Part shown: in pieces, positions 9,144 through 18,685 of the stretch
Layout: each line of letters opens with the position of its first letter
Position numbering within the stretch: the first letter of the stretch is position 1
Origin: Roseimicrobium gellanilyticum
GTDB taxonomy: Bacteria; Verrucomicrobiota; Verrucomicrobiia; Verrucomicrobiales; Verrucomicrobiaceae
Direction of reading: 5' to 3'
Assembly (NCBI RefSeq): GCF_003315205.1
Contig: NZ_QNRR01000020.1
Location: 1 to 64,000 of the forward strand
DNA length: 64,000 nt
Notes under the pieces: model-generated
What the model was told of the DNA's origin: nothing
Seen by the model: the letters and a program-made list of their open reading frames with translations, nothing else
Databases searched by the model: none
Position numbers and translations under genes: made by a program

Positions 9144-9587
9144 ATGAAACACAATCGCACAACGGGCAACACTTCGCTCGCCCCCCATGCTCGTCGCAGC
9201 AACTGGAGCAGCAATCCCTGGATCATTCCGGCGATGCTGCCAGCTGACCTGGATTGGAGCGGAAGCGGCAATCATACCGCAACGGGTCCAGAAAACCTGG
9301 GAGCCGACATCCACGAGGATGCCGATCACTACTACGTCTGTATGGAGGTGCCCGGCATCAAAAGGCAGGATCTCGCCATTGAACTCAAAGACCGCATGTT
9401 GACGGTCTCTGGCCAGCGCTTCTGGAAACGAGGCGAAGGAGAAGCCGGGCAACCGTTCAGCCGGACCGTCGCCCTCCCTACAAGCATTGTGTGGGAGAAG
9501 ATCACAGCGCGTCTCGAAGACGGCATGCTCACCATCACGCTCCCGAAAGCCGAGCATATCAAGCCCCGCATCATCCCACTGACCTAA
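9144..9587 (+). CDS. Small heat shock protein, Hsp20 family (second copy)
   Basis: This 147-aa Hsp20 has an alpha-crystallin domain from about residue 48, with ADIHEDADHYYVCMEVPGIK, KDRMLTVSGQRFWKRG and LEDGMLTITLPK. An AAAGGA ribosome binding site lies 9-14 bp upstream of the ATG. It shares length with the first Hsp20 but its sequence is clearly different (Trp-rich N-terminus, no IREIE motif), so it is a divergent paralogue and not a recent duplicate. It is probably co-expressed with the flanking Hsp20 genes under stress. Confidence 0.93.
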   Translation: MKHNRTTGNTSLAPHARRSNWSSNPWIIPAMLPADLDWSGSGNHTATGPENLGADIHEDADHYYVCMEVPGIKRQDLAIELKDRMLTVSGQRFWKRGEGEAGQPFSRTVALPTSIVWEKITARLEDGMLTITLPKAEHIKPRIIPLT

Positions 9588-9641
9588 TCTGAAACCATGA
9601 ACAACCCTTAAGCCTTTGATTGAAGAGAGGAGACAAAAACT

Positions 9642-10598
9642 ATGAACTCAAAAACTTCATCCATATACCGCCGCCACGTCGCGGCCAGAACTCTAGCCTT
9701 GGTTCTTGCCTTCGCCCTCACAACGGTATCAGCATTCGGTGCAGAAAGCTCAAAAGAAGGACCCGGCGGCATTGCCGAACATCTTAAAAAATGGCAGGAA
9801 AAAATATCGGACACCTTCCGGGACGCCGTCAAAGGTCTGGACAAAGCGGGCACCCAGAACAAACCGGCAGGTTCCGTCTCTGCGGATTTCCGGGAACAAA
9901 ACGACAGCTACATGCTCCGCCTGGACCTTCCGCACCGAACCCTCGACAAGGTCGAGGTCAACCTGACAGGAGAAACGCTCCGCGTCACAGCCCCAGAAGA
10001 GGGAGGAACGCAGCGCTACGAGCAAACAATCACCCTCAAAGATGTATCGGCCAATGCGATTCCCGTGGTAGAACGGAAACAAGGGCAGAACATGCTTGTG
10101 GTGACTATCCCCAAAACCCCAGTCAAGGCGGAATTGTCTGCCGCATCATCCAAGGGCTTACTAACACCTCCCTTGTACTTAGCGCGTGATACGGAGATCA
10201 TGCAGCGGATGGAGCAGATGCGCCGAGACATGGACCGCGCTTTCGAGGATTCCTTCAATGCCTTCAAATTTATCCCCACTTACAAGGACATCTTCGACGA
10301 GTACCGCTTCGGATCCACCTACAATGTGGAAGACAAGGGCGACAGTTACGAGGTTCGCATCTTCCTTCCCGACCGAGGCATGGAAAACGTGATTGCCACG
10401 GTTGAAGGCCAGACACTACAAATCGAGGCGAGGAGCGAGAGCAGCCCTGCCGGCCAACAGTCCAATGATGGAGGAGTTCACAGAGCTGCGTACACCCAGC
10501 GCATTACGCTGCCCGGGCCGGTAGACCGCGCGAAGATGAAGGTGGAGAAGAAAGAGCGAATGATGGTGGTGATGCTGCCCAAGGCAACCACCCATTAA
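9642..10598 (+). CDS. Exported protein with two Hsp20/alpha-crystallin domains
   Basis: The 318-aa product starts with a basic segment and a hydrophobic signal sequence (about residues 12-34, ending VSAFGAES). Two separate alpha-crystallin-like domains follow: one at about 85-165 (VSADFREQNDSYMLRLDLPH, LTGETLRVTAPEE, NMLVVTIPKTP) and one at about 220-318 (YNVEDKGDSYEVRIFLPDRG, VEGQTLQIEARSE, MMVVMLPKA). A GAGAGGAG ribosome binding site precedes the ATG. A tandem-domain, exported small heat shock protein is unusual, since bacterial Hsp20s are normally single-domain cytoplasmic proteins. A periplasmic or envelope holdase role is inferred. It is the last gene of the Hsp20 cluster. Confidence 0.88.
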   Translation: MNSKTSSIYRRHVAARTLALVLAFALTTVSAFGAESSKEGPGGIAEHLKKWQEKISDTFRDAVKGLDKAGTQNKPAGSVSADFREQNDSYMLRLDLPHRTLDKVEVNLTGETLRVTAPEEGGTQRYEQTITLKDVSANAIPVVERKQGQNMLVVTIPKTPVKAELSAASSKGLLTPPLYLARDTEIMQRMEQMRRDMDRAFEDSFNAFKFIPTYKDIFDEYRFGSTYNVEDKGDSYEVRIFLPDRGMENVIATVEGQTLQIEARSESSPAGQQSNDGGVHRAAYTQRITLPGPVDRAKMKVEKKERMMVVMLPKATTH

Positions 10599-10620
10599 GA
10601 CTAGTCTGTGCGTCATGAGC

Positions 10621-10654
10621 GGGTGCTGCCTTCCGTGGGTGAAGGGCAGCACCC
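10621..10654 (+). terminator. Hairpin after the Hsp20 cluster
   Basis: The arms GGGTGCTGCCTTC (10621-10633) and GAAGGGCAGCACCC (10641-10654) form a 13-bp stem with one bulged base and a 7-nt loop, 22 bp after the stop of the third Hsp20 gene. The T-tract after it is poor, so it could be a processing or stabilising hairpin instead of a strong intrinsic terminator. Confidence 0.6.
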
Positions 10655-10741
10655 TCATTCCAGAAATCGCCAAATGGAGGCGAACTCATCCATACATCTC
10701 CCATGATGTGTAATCATAGGGCTCACTAAAACTCCGATTTT

Positions 10742-11503
10742 ATGACTTGCGGTTCGAATCATCTTTCGTCTGTCGGCTTATCTCCTACTGAATTGGCAAA
10801 CCTTGCTGCCCACTTGGTTGCTTCCAACATTCTTGCACCTCCTCCGCATCTCGTCGCAGGAGACCGTCGTGAAAGTGATTTTAAAAGAATCATCGATGAA
10901 ACCTTGGCATTTATTGCCCTCTGTGCAGACGCGCTTCACTCGAGAAACGAGTGTGTCCGCCAAGCACCAGAGAGGCAGGCAATCGCCGCCAGTGCCGAAA
11001 AAATCAAGACCAAGGCTTACGAGGCATCCCACAATATGCCGGAACCAACAAGATCCGCCCTGGCCGGCATCGGTGAAGACCGCAATTGGGAGAGCCTGTC
11101 AAATGACGCCAGGTCTGCAGCACGGAAAAAACTGGCCCGGGCACCCATCGGGGAATTCCTACAGGAAGCCAATGTCAGTCAGATGTTGCCTACCGAGAAA
11201 GAGCTCGGAAGCATCGGCGAGAAGCGCTCATGGGCCTCGATTCCGCAGGACGAACGATCCAACTCGATCTTTCGCATCCTCACGAACCACATGGTGGAGC
11301 TTGGAAGCGACCAGATTCCCGCCTTGAGCGATGCCACCATCACCGAGTACGGTGCAGAAGGAGTGCCGGTGGAAATCGCAGAAACCATTCTCTGGCATCT
11401 GAAAGTGTCCAACGACGACCGGCAAGGAGCCCTAAACCTTGAAGCCGCGCAGCTGAGGACCTCCTGGGAAGAAGCCTCCATACAAAGTGACGGACGACGC
11501 TGA
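10742..11503 (+). CDS. Unknown protein with an internal duplication
   Basis: This 253-aa, largely helical soluble protein matches no family I recognise. Its middle contains two related copies of a segment of about 25 residues: LAGIGEDRNWESLSNDARS (about 102-120) and LGSIGEKRSWASIPQDERS (about 158-176). They share the pattern I-G-E-x-R-x-W-x-S-x-x-x-D-x-R. The N-terminal region (about 1-90) is Ala/Leu-rich with one Cys-containing stretch. No signal peptide or membrane segment is visible. It stands alone between the Hsp20 cluster and a lipoprotein amidase in the same orientation. Confidence 0.7.
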   Translation: MTCGSNHLSSVGLSPTELANLAAHLVASNILAPPPHLVAGDRRESDFKRIIDETLAFIALCADALHSRNECVRQAPERQAIAASAEKIKTKAYEASHNMPEPTRSALAGIGEDRNWESLSNDARSAARKKLARAPIGEFLQEANVSQMLPTEKELGSIGEKRSWASIPQDERSNSIFRILTNHMVELGSDQIPALSDATITEYGAEGVPVEIAETILWHLKVSNDDRQGALNLEAAQLRTSWEEASIQSDGRR

Positions 11504-11754
11504 GTGCCGTTCGCGATCTCCAATTTCGAGGATATCGCATACGGCTCTGGAGAATGGCGTGGATGTTTTCTGTGTGCTGTTTGTTCATCTCAAGGTAGGA
11601 GCCTCGGATTCCAATGCCGTAGCGAATTCATAGGCGGAGCGCATTTGTACGGCATCTTTAGTGTCATCACTGAGGATTCTCAACGGGAGCCGGCATCGGA
11701 GAACGAACGCCGGAGCAGTTTCGGAAAATGCAGGTCAGGAATGGTCAGGAACTT

Positions 11755-13062
11755 ATGCTCAGCAATTTTCGCCAACGTAAGCCGACTTTTGTTTTAGCTT
11801 TTGTCGTGGGCCTCCTAAGTGCCTGCACTTCACCGTCCAGGCACCATTGGGGTGATCGAGCCTTCATCCGATACTGGGATCCTCCCGTCGGGGCGGAGGG
11901 CAAGACGCGGGTAGCGGTCAAGGACATCATCGATCTGCGTGGCGAAGTAACCACGGTGGGCTCGGAATACTTTTCAAAATGGGGGCACCCGGCGAAGCAG
12001 GACGCCGATTGCCTGAAATACCTGCGGCAGAAAAACGTTTGTCTTGTGGGCAAAACCAACCTCAACGAATTGGCCCTCGGGACTTCCGGAGTGAATGAAT
12101 ACTTTGGCACTCCCAAAAACAGTTTGGACCAAGGGATTGGCCTGATGCCCGGAGGCTCTTCTAGCGGCTGCGCCGTCGCGGTGGCTGACAACCGGGCAGA
12201 CATTGCAATCGGGACCGACACGGCTGGATCGATTCGAACGCCCGCGGCCTGTTGCGGGGTATGTGGACTTAAAACAACTTTCGGCCTCGTTTCGCTGAAG
12301 GGCGTGTATCCGCTTTCGCCGAAGCACCTCGACACCGTCGGGCCCATGGCCAAGGACATTCCACGCTTGGTCGAAGGCATGGAGCTTCTGAAGCCCGGAT
12401 TTTCCAGCGAGTATGAGAAGGCGGTCGCGACGACGCCGGAGCGTCCTCGCATTGTGGTCGGCCGCTTACGTATACCTGGTACCGATCCCGCCATCGACCG
12501 GGCCGTGGATGACGCGCTAGAGGCTGCGGACTTCGCAGTGGTGCCTTTGAACCCCGACTTCACGGCGGCATGGCTTGAGGCCGAAAGGCACGGACGAATC
12601 CTCGCCATGGCAGATGGATATGCGTCCAACAAACACCTCCTTTCAGAGAAAGGCATTACTCCTACAACGAAGGCCGCCATCCTACTGGGTAGGCTGGAGC
12701 GTGGAAGTAAGATTTATCAAGAGACGTTGAAACGCCGCCCAGCTTGGCAGGCAATGCTCGATCGGACTTTTCAAAAGGTTGACTTCATCGCACTTCCGAC
12801 CTTGAAGCAGCAACCTTACAAGATACCGTGGATTGGTCGCCACGCACTTTTTGAGGCCAAGGCATTGACGCTCCAGAACACGACCGCGGTCAACTACTCC
12901 GGCAATCCCGCGCTCGCTGTTCCCGTTCCCCTCAAGGAAGAGCGGATGCCGGTAACGAGTTTGCAGTTGATTGGTCCTCTGCGAAGTGAAGCTTCTCTTC
13001 TGAACGCGGGACGTATCGTTGTTGAAGGCGCAGCAGCCAAGGCAACTTTTAGTTCGAGGTGA
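11755..13062 (+). CDS. Amidase-signature family lipoprotein
   Basis: The 435-aa protein carries the amidase signature catalytic triad: Lys in VAVKDIIDLRG, the cis-Ser in GGSSSGCAVAV and the nucleophile Ser in DTAGSIRTPA. The chosen ATG (11755, codon 10 of a longer frame) puts a hydrophobic signal with a lipobox (L-L-S-A-C, about residues 18-22) at the N-terminus, so the enzyme is probably a lipoprotein outside the cytoplasm. That location argues against a GatA tRNA-amidotransferase role, and no gatB or gatC is nearby. It probably hydrolyses a small amide, substrate unknown. Confidence 0.88.
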   Translation: MLSNFRQRKPTFVLAFVVGLLSACTSPSRHHWGDRAFIRYWDPPVGAEGKTRVAVKDIIDLRGEVTTVGSEYFSKWGHPAKQDADCLKYLRQKNVCLVGKTNLNELALGTSGVNEYFGTPKNSLDQGIGLMPGGSSSGCAVAVADNRADIAIGTDTAGSIRTPAACCGVCGLKTTFGLVSLKGVYPLSPKHLDTVGPMAKDIPRLVEGMELLKPGFSSEYEKAVATTPERPRIVVGRLRIPGTDPAIDRAVDDALEAADFAVVPLNPDFTAAWLEAERHGRILAMADGYASNKHLLSEKGITPTTKAAILLGRLERGSKIYQETLKRRPAWQAMLDRTFQKVDFIALPTLKQQPYKIPWIGRHALFEAKALTLQNTTAVNYSGNPALAVPVPLKEERMPVTSLQLIGPLRSEASLLNAGRIVVEGAAAKATFSSR

Positions 13063-13549
13063 CTGAGTGAACAAGGCATGCAGCAAACGAGGCAATCCCC
13101 CCCCACTTGAGAGGCCGCTCGCAAGTTTGGATCGCCATCCGAGTCCCGCGGCAGTATGGTGTCGTTCTTGGAGCCGCAAGGTACGAAGCTTGCAGACGCT
13201 TCTACGGGGTATAATGGACATCATAAGGAAGCCTGCGACATCGGAGCATCAAAGGCGGTATGTCAAAAGCGTTCGATCACATCATTTGGTGGGCCAGTGC
13301 AACCTTTACCTTTTCATTCGGGAGTTCAGCGTGTCCAGTCGGCTCTAAAAAAGACATAAATTCCTCATATTAAACGCTTAAAATGGTCAGAGGACAGGCA
13401 ATGAGCGATCCATCTAAAACGACGGAAGGCGTGGCGGAATCAGCGAAGGTTCTGTTCGCGCGTTTACCGTCCAAGTGAATTAGGGCCGGACGTTGGGTCA
13501 CAATCGATAGCAACTAGCGTGAATAGTTGGAACTGAACACACAACCCAC
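13063..13549. other. Intergenic region, nothing recognised
   Basis: This stretch of about 490 bp between the amidase and the RsbRD-type kinase holds only short frames with no family resemblance. No convincing hairpin, RNA or repeat was seen. Confidence 0.5.
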
Positions 13550-14716
13550 GTGGCCGACAGCCGGATCCTACACCCCATGTTTAAACCTCACTATACCGAA
13601 TTCGGCGACCTCCTAGCGAAGAACTCGGACCGCGTGGTGGAAATGTGGATGGAAAAGGTCAAAGCCGATCCGCGCCTGACTGCGGCGGACGCCCTTTCGG
13701 ATCCACAGTTGAAGGACCATGTTCCCAAATTACTCGATTCACTGATCCAGTCACTTCGATATGGCTCGACAGGAAATGGTGACGAGGCGAAGCTGAATGC
13801 AAACAAGCATGGGGAACAGCGGTGGCAGCAACATTACCGCTTAAGAGAACTGCTTTTGGAAATGTTCTGGCTTCGCGCGGTCTTGTTTCGAGAAGCACGT
13901 GAGTTTGCATCCGCTCAAGAAAATCAGCTTTTGATTTATGCCGAGGCATGCGAGGCGATAGACAAGTTTCTCAACGAAGTCGAATCACACTCTGTTGTGC
14001 AATACGTTGAGTCAAACAAAGCGGCCCTGCACAAGGCGAACGAGGAGACGCTCCGGATTATTCGCATCGTATCACACGAGCTGCGCAACATGCTCAATTC
14101 CGTAGGTCTTGCTTCCGGATTACTAGATGTGGGCGATCAGGATTCTATCGAGCACATGCAACGCAGCTTGAGTCTGAATACTGCGCACATGACTGCGATT
14201 CTTGACGATCTGCTTGACCTATCGAACATCCTTTCCGGATCGACCGCAATCAAATCTACACCCTTCGACCTTTCCAGTCTGCTGCAGTTTCTGAGCGTAT
14301 CCTTTGCACGCATGGCTGAGAGCAAAGGTCTTGTTTTCACAATGACGGTAGACCCGTTACTCGGTACAATCTGTAGCGATGAACTCAAAATTCGCCAGAT
14401 CATCGAAAACCTGGTGAATAATGCCGTCAAATATACATTCACAGGACACGTTGTACTGAGATGCGATGCGTTGGGAGATCATGGAATGGCAATTATTGTC
14501 GAGGATACTGGGGTTGGCATCGCAGCGGCGGACCGCGAACTTGTCTTCTCAGAGCATTACCGGGTGAAGCAAGAGTCCCCGCTTCGGGGTTCTGGGCTGG
14601 GGCTGTGGATTGTCGCGAGATTGGTTGACCTGCTGCATGGCTCCATTGAACTGCGATCGGAAGCGGACAAAGGGAGCGTGTTCAAAGTCGTTCTGCCAGG
14701 TTCGGACGCCTCCTAG
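13550..14716 (+). CDS. Soluble histidine kinase with RsbRD-like N-terminal domain
   Basis: The 388-aa protein starts at a GTG, with an in-frame ATG nine codons later at 13577. Residues of about 15-150 resemble the RsbT co-antagonist RsbRD N-terminal domain (LLAKNSDRVVEMWMEKV, RELLLEMFWLR). A HisKA domain with His176 (RIVSHELRNMLNSVG) and a HATPase domain (NLVNNAVKYTF, VEDTGVGIA, GSGLGLWIV) follow. There are no membrane segments, so it should sense a cytoplasmic signal or partner. No response regulator is adjacent, making it an orphan kinase. RsbRD domains are associated with stress signalling in other bacteria; the actual input is unknown. Confidence 0.88.
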   Translation: MADSRILHPMFKPHYTEFGDLLAKNSDRVVEMWMEKVKADPRLTAADALSDPQLKDHVPKLLDSLIQSLRYGSTGNGDEAKLNANKHGEQRWQQHYRLRELLLEMFWLRAVLFREAREFASAQENQLLIYAEACEAIDKFLNEVESHSVVQYVESNKAALHKANEETLRIIRIVSHELRNMLNSVGLASGLLDVGDQDSIEHMQRSLSLNTAHMTAILDDLLDLSNILSGSTAIKSTPFDLSSLLQFLSVSFARMAESKGLVFTMTVDPLLGTICSDELKIRQIIENLVNNAVKYTFTGHVVLRCDALGDHGMAIIVEDTGVGIAAADRELVFSEHYRVKQESPLRGSGLGLWIVARLVDLLHGSIELRSEADKGSVFKVVLPGSDAS

Positions 14717-14789
14717 TTAGCTGTTAGCAGTCCATTGAGACAAATTCCGCCCCCCTCTTCATACTTGCGCTCGAGATTCGCGCGGCGAT

Positions 14790-16031
14790 CTACAGTGCTG
14801 ACTTCTCGTTCGCCAGCAGAGCCTCGGCGAAGGCACGACCCATCAATGCAAATGTCTTGGCGCATCCGAGGTAATGATATCCCGCGTTTGATGCTCCACG
14901 ATTCCAAAGGGCCACTTCGGCTTCAGAAATGAGTTCCCCTTCGAAGTTTTTCATGTATTGGCGTTTCTGCTCCTCGGTCATTGTCCCGTCGGCGTTGGAG
15001 TAATCTTTGTGCTTTGAGTCCAGCAGGCCTCGCATCTGACGGACTTTGGCATGCTTCTTATCAATCGCGTCGAGTTCCTCAGACCAGAAAGGTGCGGTTT
15101 CCACGGCAAAAACGTTACCTTTGAACTCCGGAAGTGATGCCGGTGCTGCCATCGCCTTGCGAAACTCCACCGTATCCATCTCTGCCTTCACGCCTCCCAC
15201 GCCCATCACACCGATGACGAACGGCATGGTCGGAGCATCAAGGTCACGGCGCACATCCCGGATAAAGTGCTTTAGGAGATTGCTATAGAGATCGAAGCGA
15301 CCAGGTTTGCCGCGAGCCGGATAGGTGTGTCCATCAACCATGTCATTCCAGCCTTGCAGCCAGACAAAACCTGCAATTTCGTAGCCTTGAGCCGGATCAT
15401 ACGCCGGGCAGGCCCGCTTGGGGTCAGCCAGCACTTTCTTCACGTGGTCCACCATCAACCGGTAATAGTGCCCGGTATCGCGGCTTTTTTCGGCGAGCCA
15501 CAAGTTCATGTCCTTGGGAACGCCATGTCCAGGCGGGCCATAGTACAGTTTTTTCTGGTAGTCATTGAGCTCGTACACACCCGCCCTCGGCGGACGAAAA
15601 TCTGTATGCAGGCTCTTTCCTCCCCAGGCCGTCTTAATGATCAAAACCGGCTCCGTGTGCGCCGCGTCCATCGTGAGCCCGAAGGTGAACTCCGGCCCGA
15701 TTTTCCCGCCGTCCTCCTGTGGATTTCTCCTTGAACCGTAGCCAGCCATGAGTTTGCCTACACCTTCGCCGTTGTTCTGGCCCACACCCGTGAGATACGA
15801 AATCCACGTTCCTTCACAAACCGCCGGTTTCCCATCCGGGCCCCGCATCATCTTCAGCAGCGGCGCGGTTGCTGGATCATCGCCGATGTAATCAAAGGTC
15901 TCGACTTTGGCGTGCCCCTCCATATTTGACTGCCCAGCGAGGATGTACACTTTCAGCGGCTTCTTTTCCAACGCGACAGCCTCAACGCAAATGAGCGCGG
16001 AAAGCGCCATGATGATGAATGTTGGTTTCAT
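14790..16031 (-). CDS. Secreted SASA-family carbohydrate acetylesterase (sialate O-acetylesterase-like)
   Basis: This 413-aa protein has a signal peptide (1-21) and the GDSL/SASA signature VYILAGQSNMEGHA with the nucleophile Ser, a WLQGWNDMVDG block and a C-terminal G-Y-H-Y-L-G segment likely to supply the catalytic His. Such enzymes remove acetyl groups from sugars. It is the last of six minus-strand genes starting at 23660, lying 6 bp after the sulfatase stop. Together with the sulfatase and enolase-superfamily enzyme it suggests attack on a sulfated, acetylated polysaccharide. It converges on the RsbRD-type kinase, 73 bp away. Confidence 0.87.
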   Translation of the reverse strand: MKPTFIIMALSALICVEAVALEKKPLKVYILAGQSNMEGHAKVETFDYIGDDPATAPLLKMMRGPDGKPAVCEGTWISYLTGVGQNNGEGVGKLMAGYGSRRNPQEDGGKIGPEFTFGLTMDAAHTEPVLIIKTAWGGKSLHTDFRPPRAGVYELNDYQKKLYYGPPGHGVPKDMNLWLAEKSRDTGHYYRLMVDHVKKVLADPKRACPAYDPAQGYEIAGFVWLQGWNDMVDGHTYPARGKPGRFDLYSNLLKHFIRDVRRDLDAPTMPFVIGVMGVGGVKAEMDTVEFRKAMAAPASLPEFKGNVFAVETAPFWSEELDAIDKKHAKVRQMRGLLDSKHKDYSNADGTMTEEQKRQYMKNFEGELISEAEVALWNRGASNAGYHYLGCAKTFALMGRAFAEALLANEKSAL

Positions 16032-16037
16032 GGGTGG

Positions 16038-17570
16038 CTATGGCTTTGGTGCGCTCCGTCCGCTGGACTTGGACAGTTCGAGCACCGCTTTGAGTTCCCT
16101 GGCAATGTCCGGTCGAGTGTCGAAGAGATTGTTCGTTTCGCCGGGATCTGCGGCGAGATTGTACAGTGCAGCAGGCGCATGGTCGGGCCTGTAGTAGGGC
16201 TTGAGCTCAGGGGAGGCGTCGTATCGATTTCCGCCCGATCCGTTGTGATCCATCAGCTTCCAATCGCCGCGTCTGATGGAAAGCGTGCGCGCCCCGCCAC
16301 CGGCTTGCTGAATCAGAAAGGGGCGGATTTGGCCTTCTGCTGTCCCCAACCATGCAGGCAGCATGTTGAAACTGTCTTCCGCGGCCAGGTTCGGAAGGTC
16401 GGCGCCGACTACGGAGGCAACGGTCGCCATCACATCGGTGAGACCGGTAAGCTGCGAGCTCGTCGTACCAGGCTTCACCTTACCGGGCCAGCGGACGATC
16501 AAGGGAACACGATGACCACCCTCCCAAGCGTCGCGCTTCATGCCGCGCCAGGGTCGCGCGCCATCATGACCGTGGTCAGAGCGCATTTGGACCACGCTAG
16601 TGACTTCCGGGCCATTGTCGCTGGTTAAAATGACTACAGTATTCTCCGCAATCCGAAGTCTTTCGAGAGTGGCAAGCAACTCTCCCACAATCCAATCGAG
16701 TTCATGGATGAAGTCGCCATGCGGTCCTGCCTTGGTTGCGCCTTTGAACTGCGGAGCAGGAAACGAAGGAAGATGCACGGCTTGCGTGGAATGGAAGAGA
16801 AAGAATGGCTTGCCGGGTGACTGGCTGACGTGCTTCTCAAGGAACTCGCGGCTCCTCTTCAAGAAGACAAGGTCCACTTCCTCCATCGGGAAATCTGGAG
16901 CGATCAGGCCCGGGCGGCAGTCGTTGGCGTAGGCATGCTTCGGCAAAGACCCTTTGTCGACGAGCCTCGTCGGTGGCACGGGCACCCGGTCATTTTCGAT
17001 GAAGGCATAGAGCCAATCTGTGGTGGGACAGCAAGCTGTGCCGAAAAAGAAATCGAACCCGTGATCCACGGGCCCTCCCTGGATGCGGCGCGAGAAGTCC
17101 ACGCGTCTCACTGCATCGAGACCGCCGGCGTTCACCGGATGTCCCTCGTTATCAAAGAAGGTGAGGCCGACGTGCCACTTGCCTATGCAAGCTGTGCTGT
17201 AGCCTTTGGAGCGCAACATGCCGGGCAGCGTGAGCCTTCCCGTGGCAATGAGCGACGGTCCGCCGACACCGGTGAAAACCGTGCCTCCATTTGGCACACG
17301 AAACGCCATCTGCCCCGTCATCAAGCTGTATCGAGTGGGCGTGCATACCGTGGCCGGACTGTGCGCGTCCGTGAATCGCATCCCTTCGCTCGCAAGCCGA
17401 TCGATGTGAGGCGTGGCCACCTTCGACTGGTCGTTGTAGCAGCGGAGGTCACCGTAACCGAGGTCGTCCGCCAGAATCAGGAGAACGTTGGGAGCGGCCA
17501 CGGGACCAGCGCCATAAGCCGGTACTCGCGATGCAAATACGAGAAGCACCATCAAGAATCTCGCTCTCAT
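16038..17570 (-). CDS. Secreted sulfatase (arylsulfatase family S1)
   Basis: The 510-aa protein has a signal peptide (1-20), the metal-binding [11 protein letters not shown] motif near the N-terminus and the formylglycine motif C76-T-P-T-R within [13 protein letters not shown]. Further family segments are [17 protein letters not shown] and [20 protein letters not shown]. Cys76 would be converted to formylglycine by a maturase that is not encoded in this window. The start codon overlaps the preceding gene's stop by four bases. It likely cleaves sulfate esters from a glycan outside the cytoplasm; the S1 subfamily and substrate cannot be set by eye. Confidence 0.93.
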   Translation of the reverse strand: MRARFLMVLLVFASRVPAYGAGPVAAPNVLLILADDLGYGDLRCYNDQSKVATPHIDRLASEGMRFTDAHSPATVCTPTRYSLMTGQMAFRVPNGGTVFTGVGGPSLIATGRLTLPGMLRSKGYSTACIGKWHVGLTFFDNEGHPVNAGGLDAVRRVDFSRRIQGGPVDHGFDFFFGTACCPTTDWLYAFIENDRVPVPPTRLVDKGSLPKHAYANDCRPGLIAPDFPMEEVDLVFLKRSREFLEKHVSQSPGKPFFLFHSTQAVHLPSFPAPQFKGATKAGPHGDFIHELDWIVGELLATLERLRIAENTVVILTSDNGPEVTSVVQMRSDHGHDGARPWRGMKRDAWEGGHRVPLIVRWPGKVKPGTTSSQLTGLTDVMATVASVVGADLPNLAAEDSFNMLPAWLGTAEGQIRPFLIQQAGGGARTLSIRRGDWKLMDHNGSGGNRYDASPELKPYYRPDHAPAALYNLAADPGETNNLFDTRPDIARELKAVLELSKSSGRSAPKP

Positions 17571-18670
17571 GGCAAGGAGAGGACCGGCGGGCCGAAGACG
17601 TCCGTTTTTGGCGTGATGCCGAGACCTGGCTTCGTGCTCGCGCCCATGTGGCCGTGGAGGCGCTGCGGAGCGCCCTCGGCTGTGCTCACGGTGACATAGC
17701 TGTTGAAGTCCGTGGTGGTGAACAGGAACTCCGCAGGTGTGCTTTGCGCCAGGTGCGCGATGGCGGCTGTGGCGATGTCACCACCCCATGAGTCCTCCAG
17801 CGTCATGGCGATGCCCATGCTGACACAGAGGTCGCGAGCCTGTTTGGTTTTCGTGAGTCCGCCAAGTTTGCTGATCTTCAAGTTCACCACGTCCATCGCA
17901 AGGTCTGCCTTTGCGCGCAACAGGATGCCGAGATCGTCGATGTTTTCGTCGAGCACGAATGGATGTGGAATCTGCCTTCGCACTGCAAGGCACTCTTCGT
18001 AGGTGAGACACGGCTGCTCAATGTAGACGTCCACGTCCTTCACCGCCTTGGCGACACGGATGGCCTCATGTTGGACCCAGCCGGTATTCGCATCCGCCAC
18101 GAGACGGTCCCCGGTTTGGAGCTTCGCGGCAACGGCGCGAATGCGCTCGATGTCCACGTCCGGATCACCTCCGACTTTGAGCTGGAACCGACGGTAGCCT
18201 TCCGCCCGGTAGCCGGCCACTTTCGCCGCCATCTCATCCGGCGATTCCTGTGAAATGGCACGGTAAAGCTGCACCTTGTCGCCGTAGCGTCCGCCAAGCA
18301 GCTCGCATACAGGCAGTCCAGACGCCTGGCCCAGGATGTCCCAGCACGCGATGTCCACTCCGCTCTTCACATAGAGATGCCCCTTGAGAGCGGCGTCCAT
18401 GTGGCGGTTCAGCTTTACGAGCTGACGCGGGTCTTCGCCAATGAGGTGTGGACCGAGTTCACGCAAGCCTGTCCGGACTCCTTCTGCATATGCTGGCAGA
18501 TAAAACGGCCCGAGAGGGCATACTTCGCCATGACCCACAAGGCCGACGTCCGTCTCAATGCGCACGACCGTGCTGTCAAACACAGTCACGGACTTGCCGC
18601 CACTCCACTTGTAGGAGCCCTCACGCAGCGGTAGTTCAACACGGTAGGCAAGAACGCGGGAAATTTTCAT
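17567..18670 (-). CDS. Enolase-superfamily enzyme (mandelate racemase/muconate lactonizing type)
   Basis: This 367-aa protein has the capping domain ([37 protein letters not shown]) and the TIM-barrel motifs of the superfamily: a lysine motif FQLKVGGD (about residue 165), metal ligands in [13 protein letters not shown] and LDENIDD, a second lysine in LKISKLGG, and [17 protein letters not shown]. The paired lysines resemble the MLE/hydroxyproline-dehydratase or betaine-epimerase branch (family memory, not a search). No signal peptide is present, unlike its operon neighbours, so it works on an imported product. It sits 15 bp after the propeller gene and overlaps the sulfatase gene by four bases. 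Confidence 0.85.
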   Translation of the reverse strand: MKISRVLAYRVELPLREGSYKWSGGKSVTVFDSTVVRIETDVGLVGHGEVCPLGPFYLPAYAEGVRTGLRELGPHLIGEDPRQLVKLNRHMDAALKGHLYVKSGVDIACWDILGQASGLPVCELLGGRYGDKVQLYRAISQESPDEMAAKVAGYRAEGYRRFQLKVGGDPDVDIERIRAVAAKLQTGDRLVADANTGWVQHEAIRVAKAVKDVDVYIEQPCLTYEECLAVRRQIPHPFVLDENIDDLGILLRAKADLAMDVVNLKISKLGGLTKTKQARDLCVSMGIAMTLEDSWGGDIATAAIAHLAQSTPAEFLFTTTDFNSYVTVSTAEGAPQRLHGHMGASTKPGLGITPKTDVFGPPVLSLP

Positions 18671-18685
18671 GGATACATCAATACA

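Noticed and set aside
11755-13062. GatA subunit of glutamyl-tRNA amidotransferase
   Set aside because: The lipobox signal and absence of gatB/gatC indicate an exported amidase instead.
13067-13359. Short plus-strand frames after the amidase gene
   Set aside because: No ribosome binding site, irregular composition and no family resemblance.
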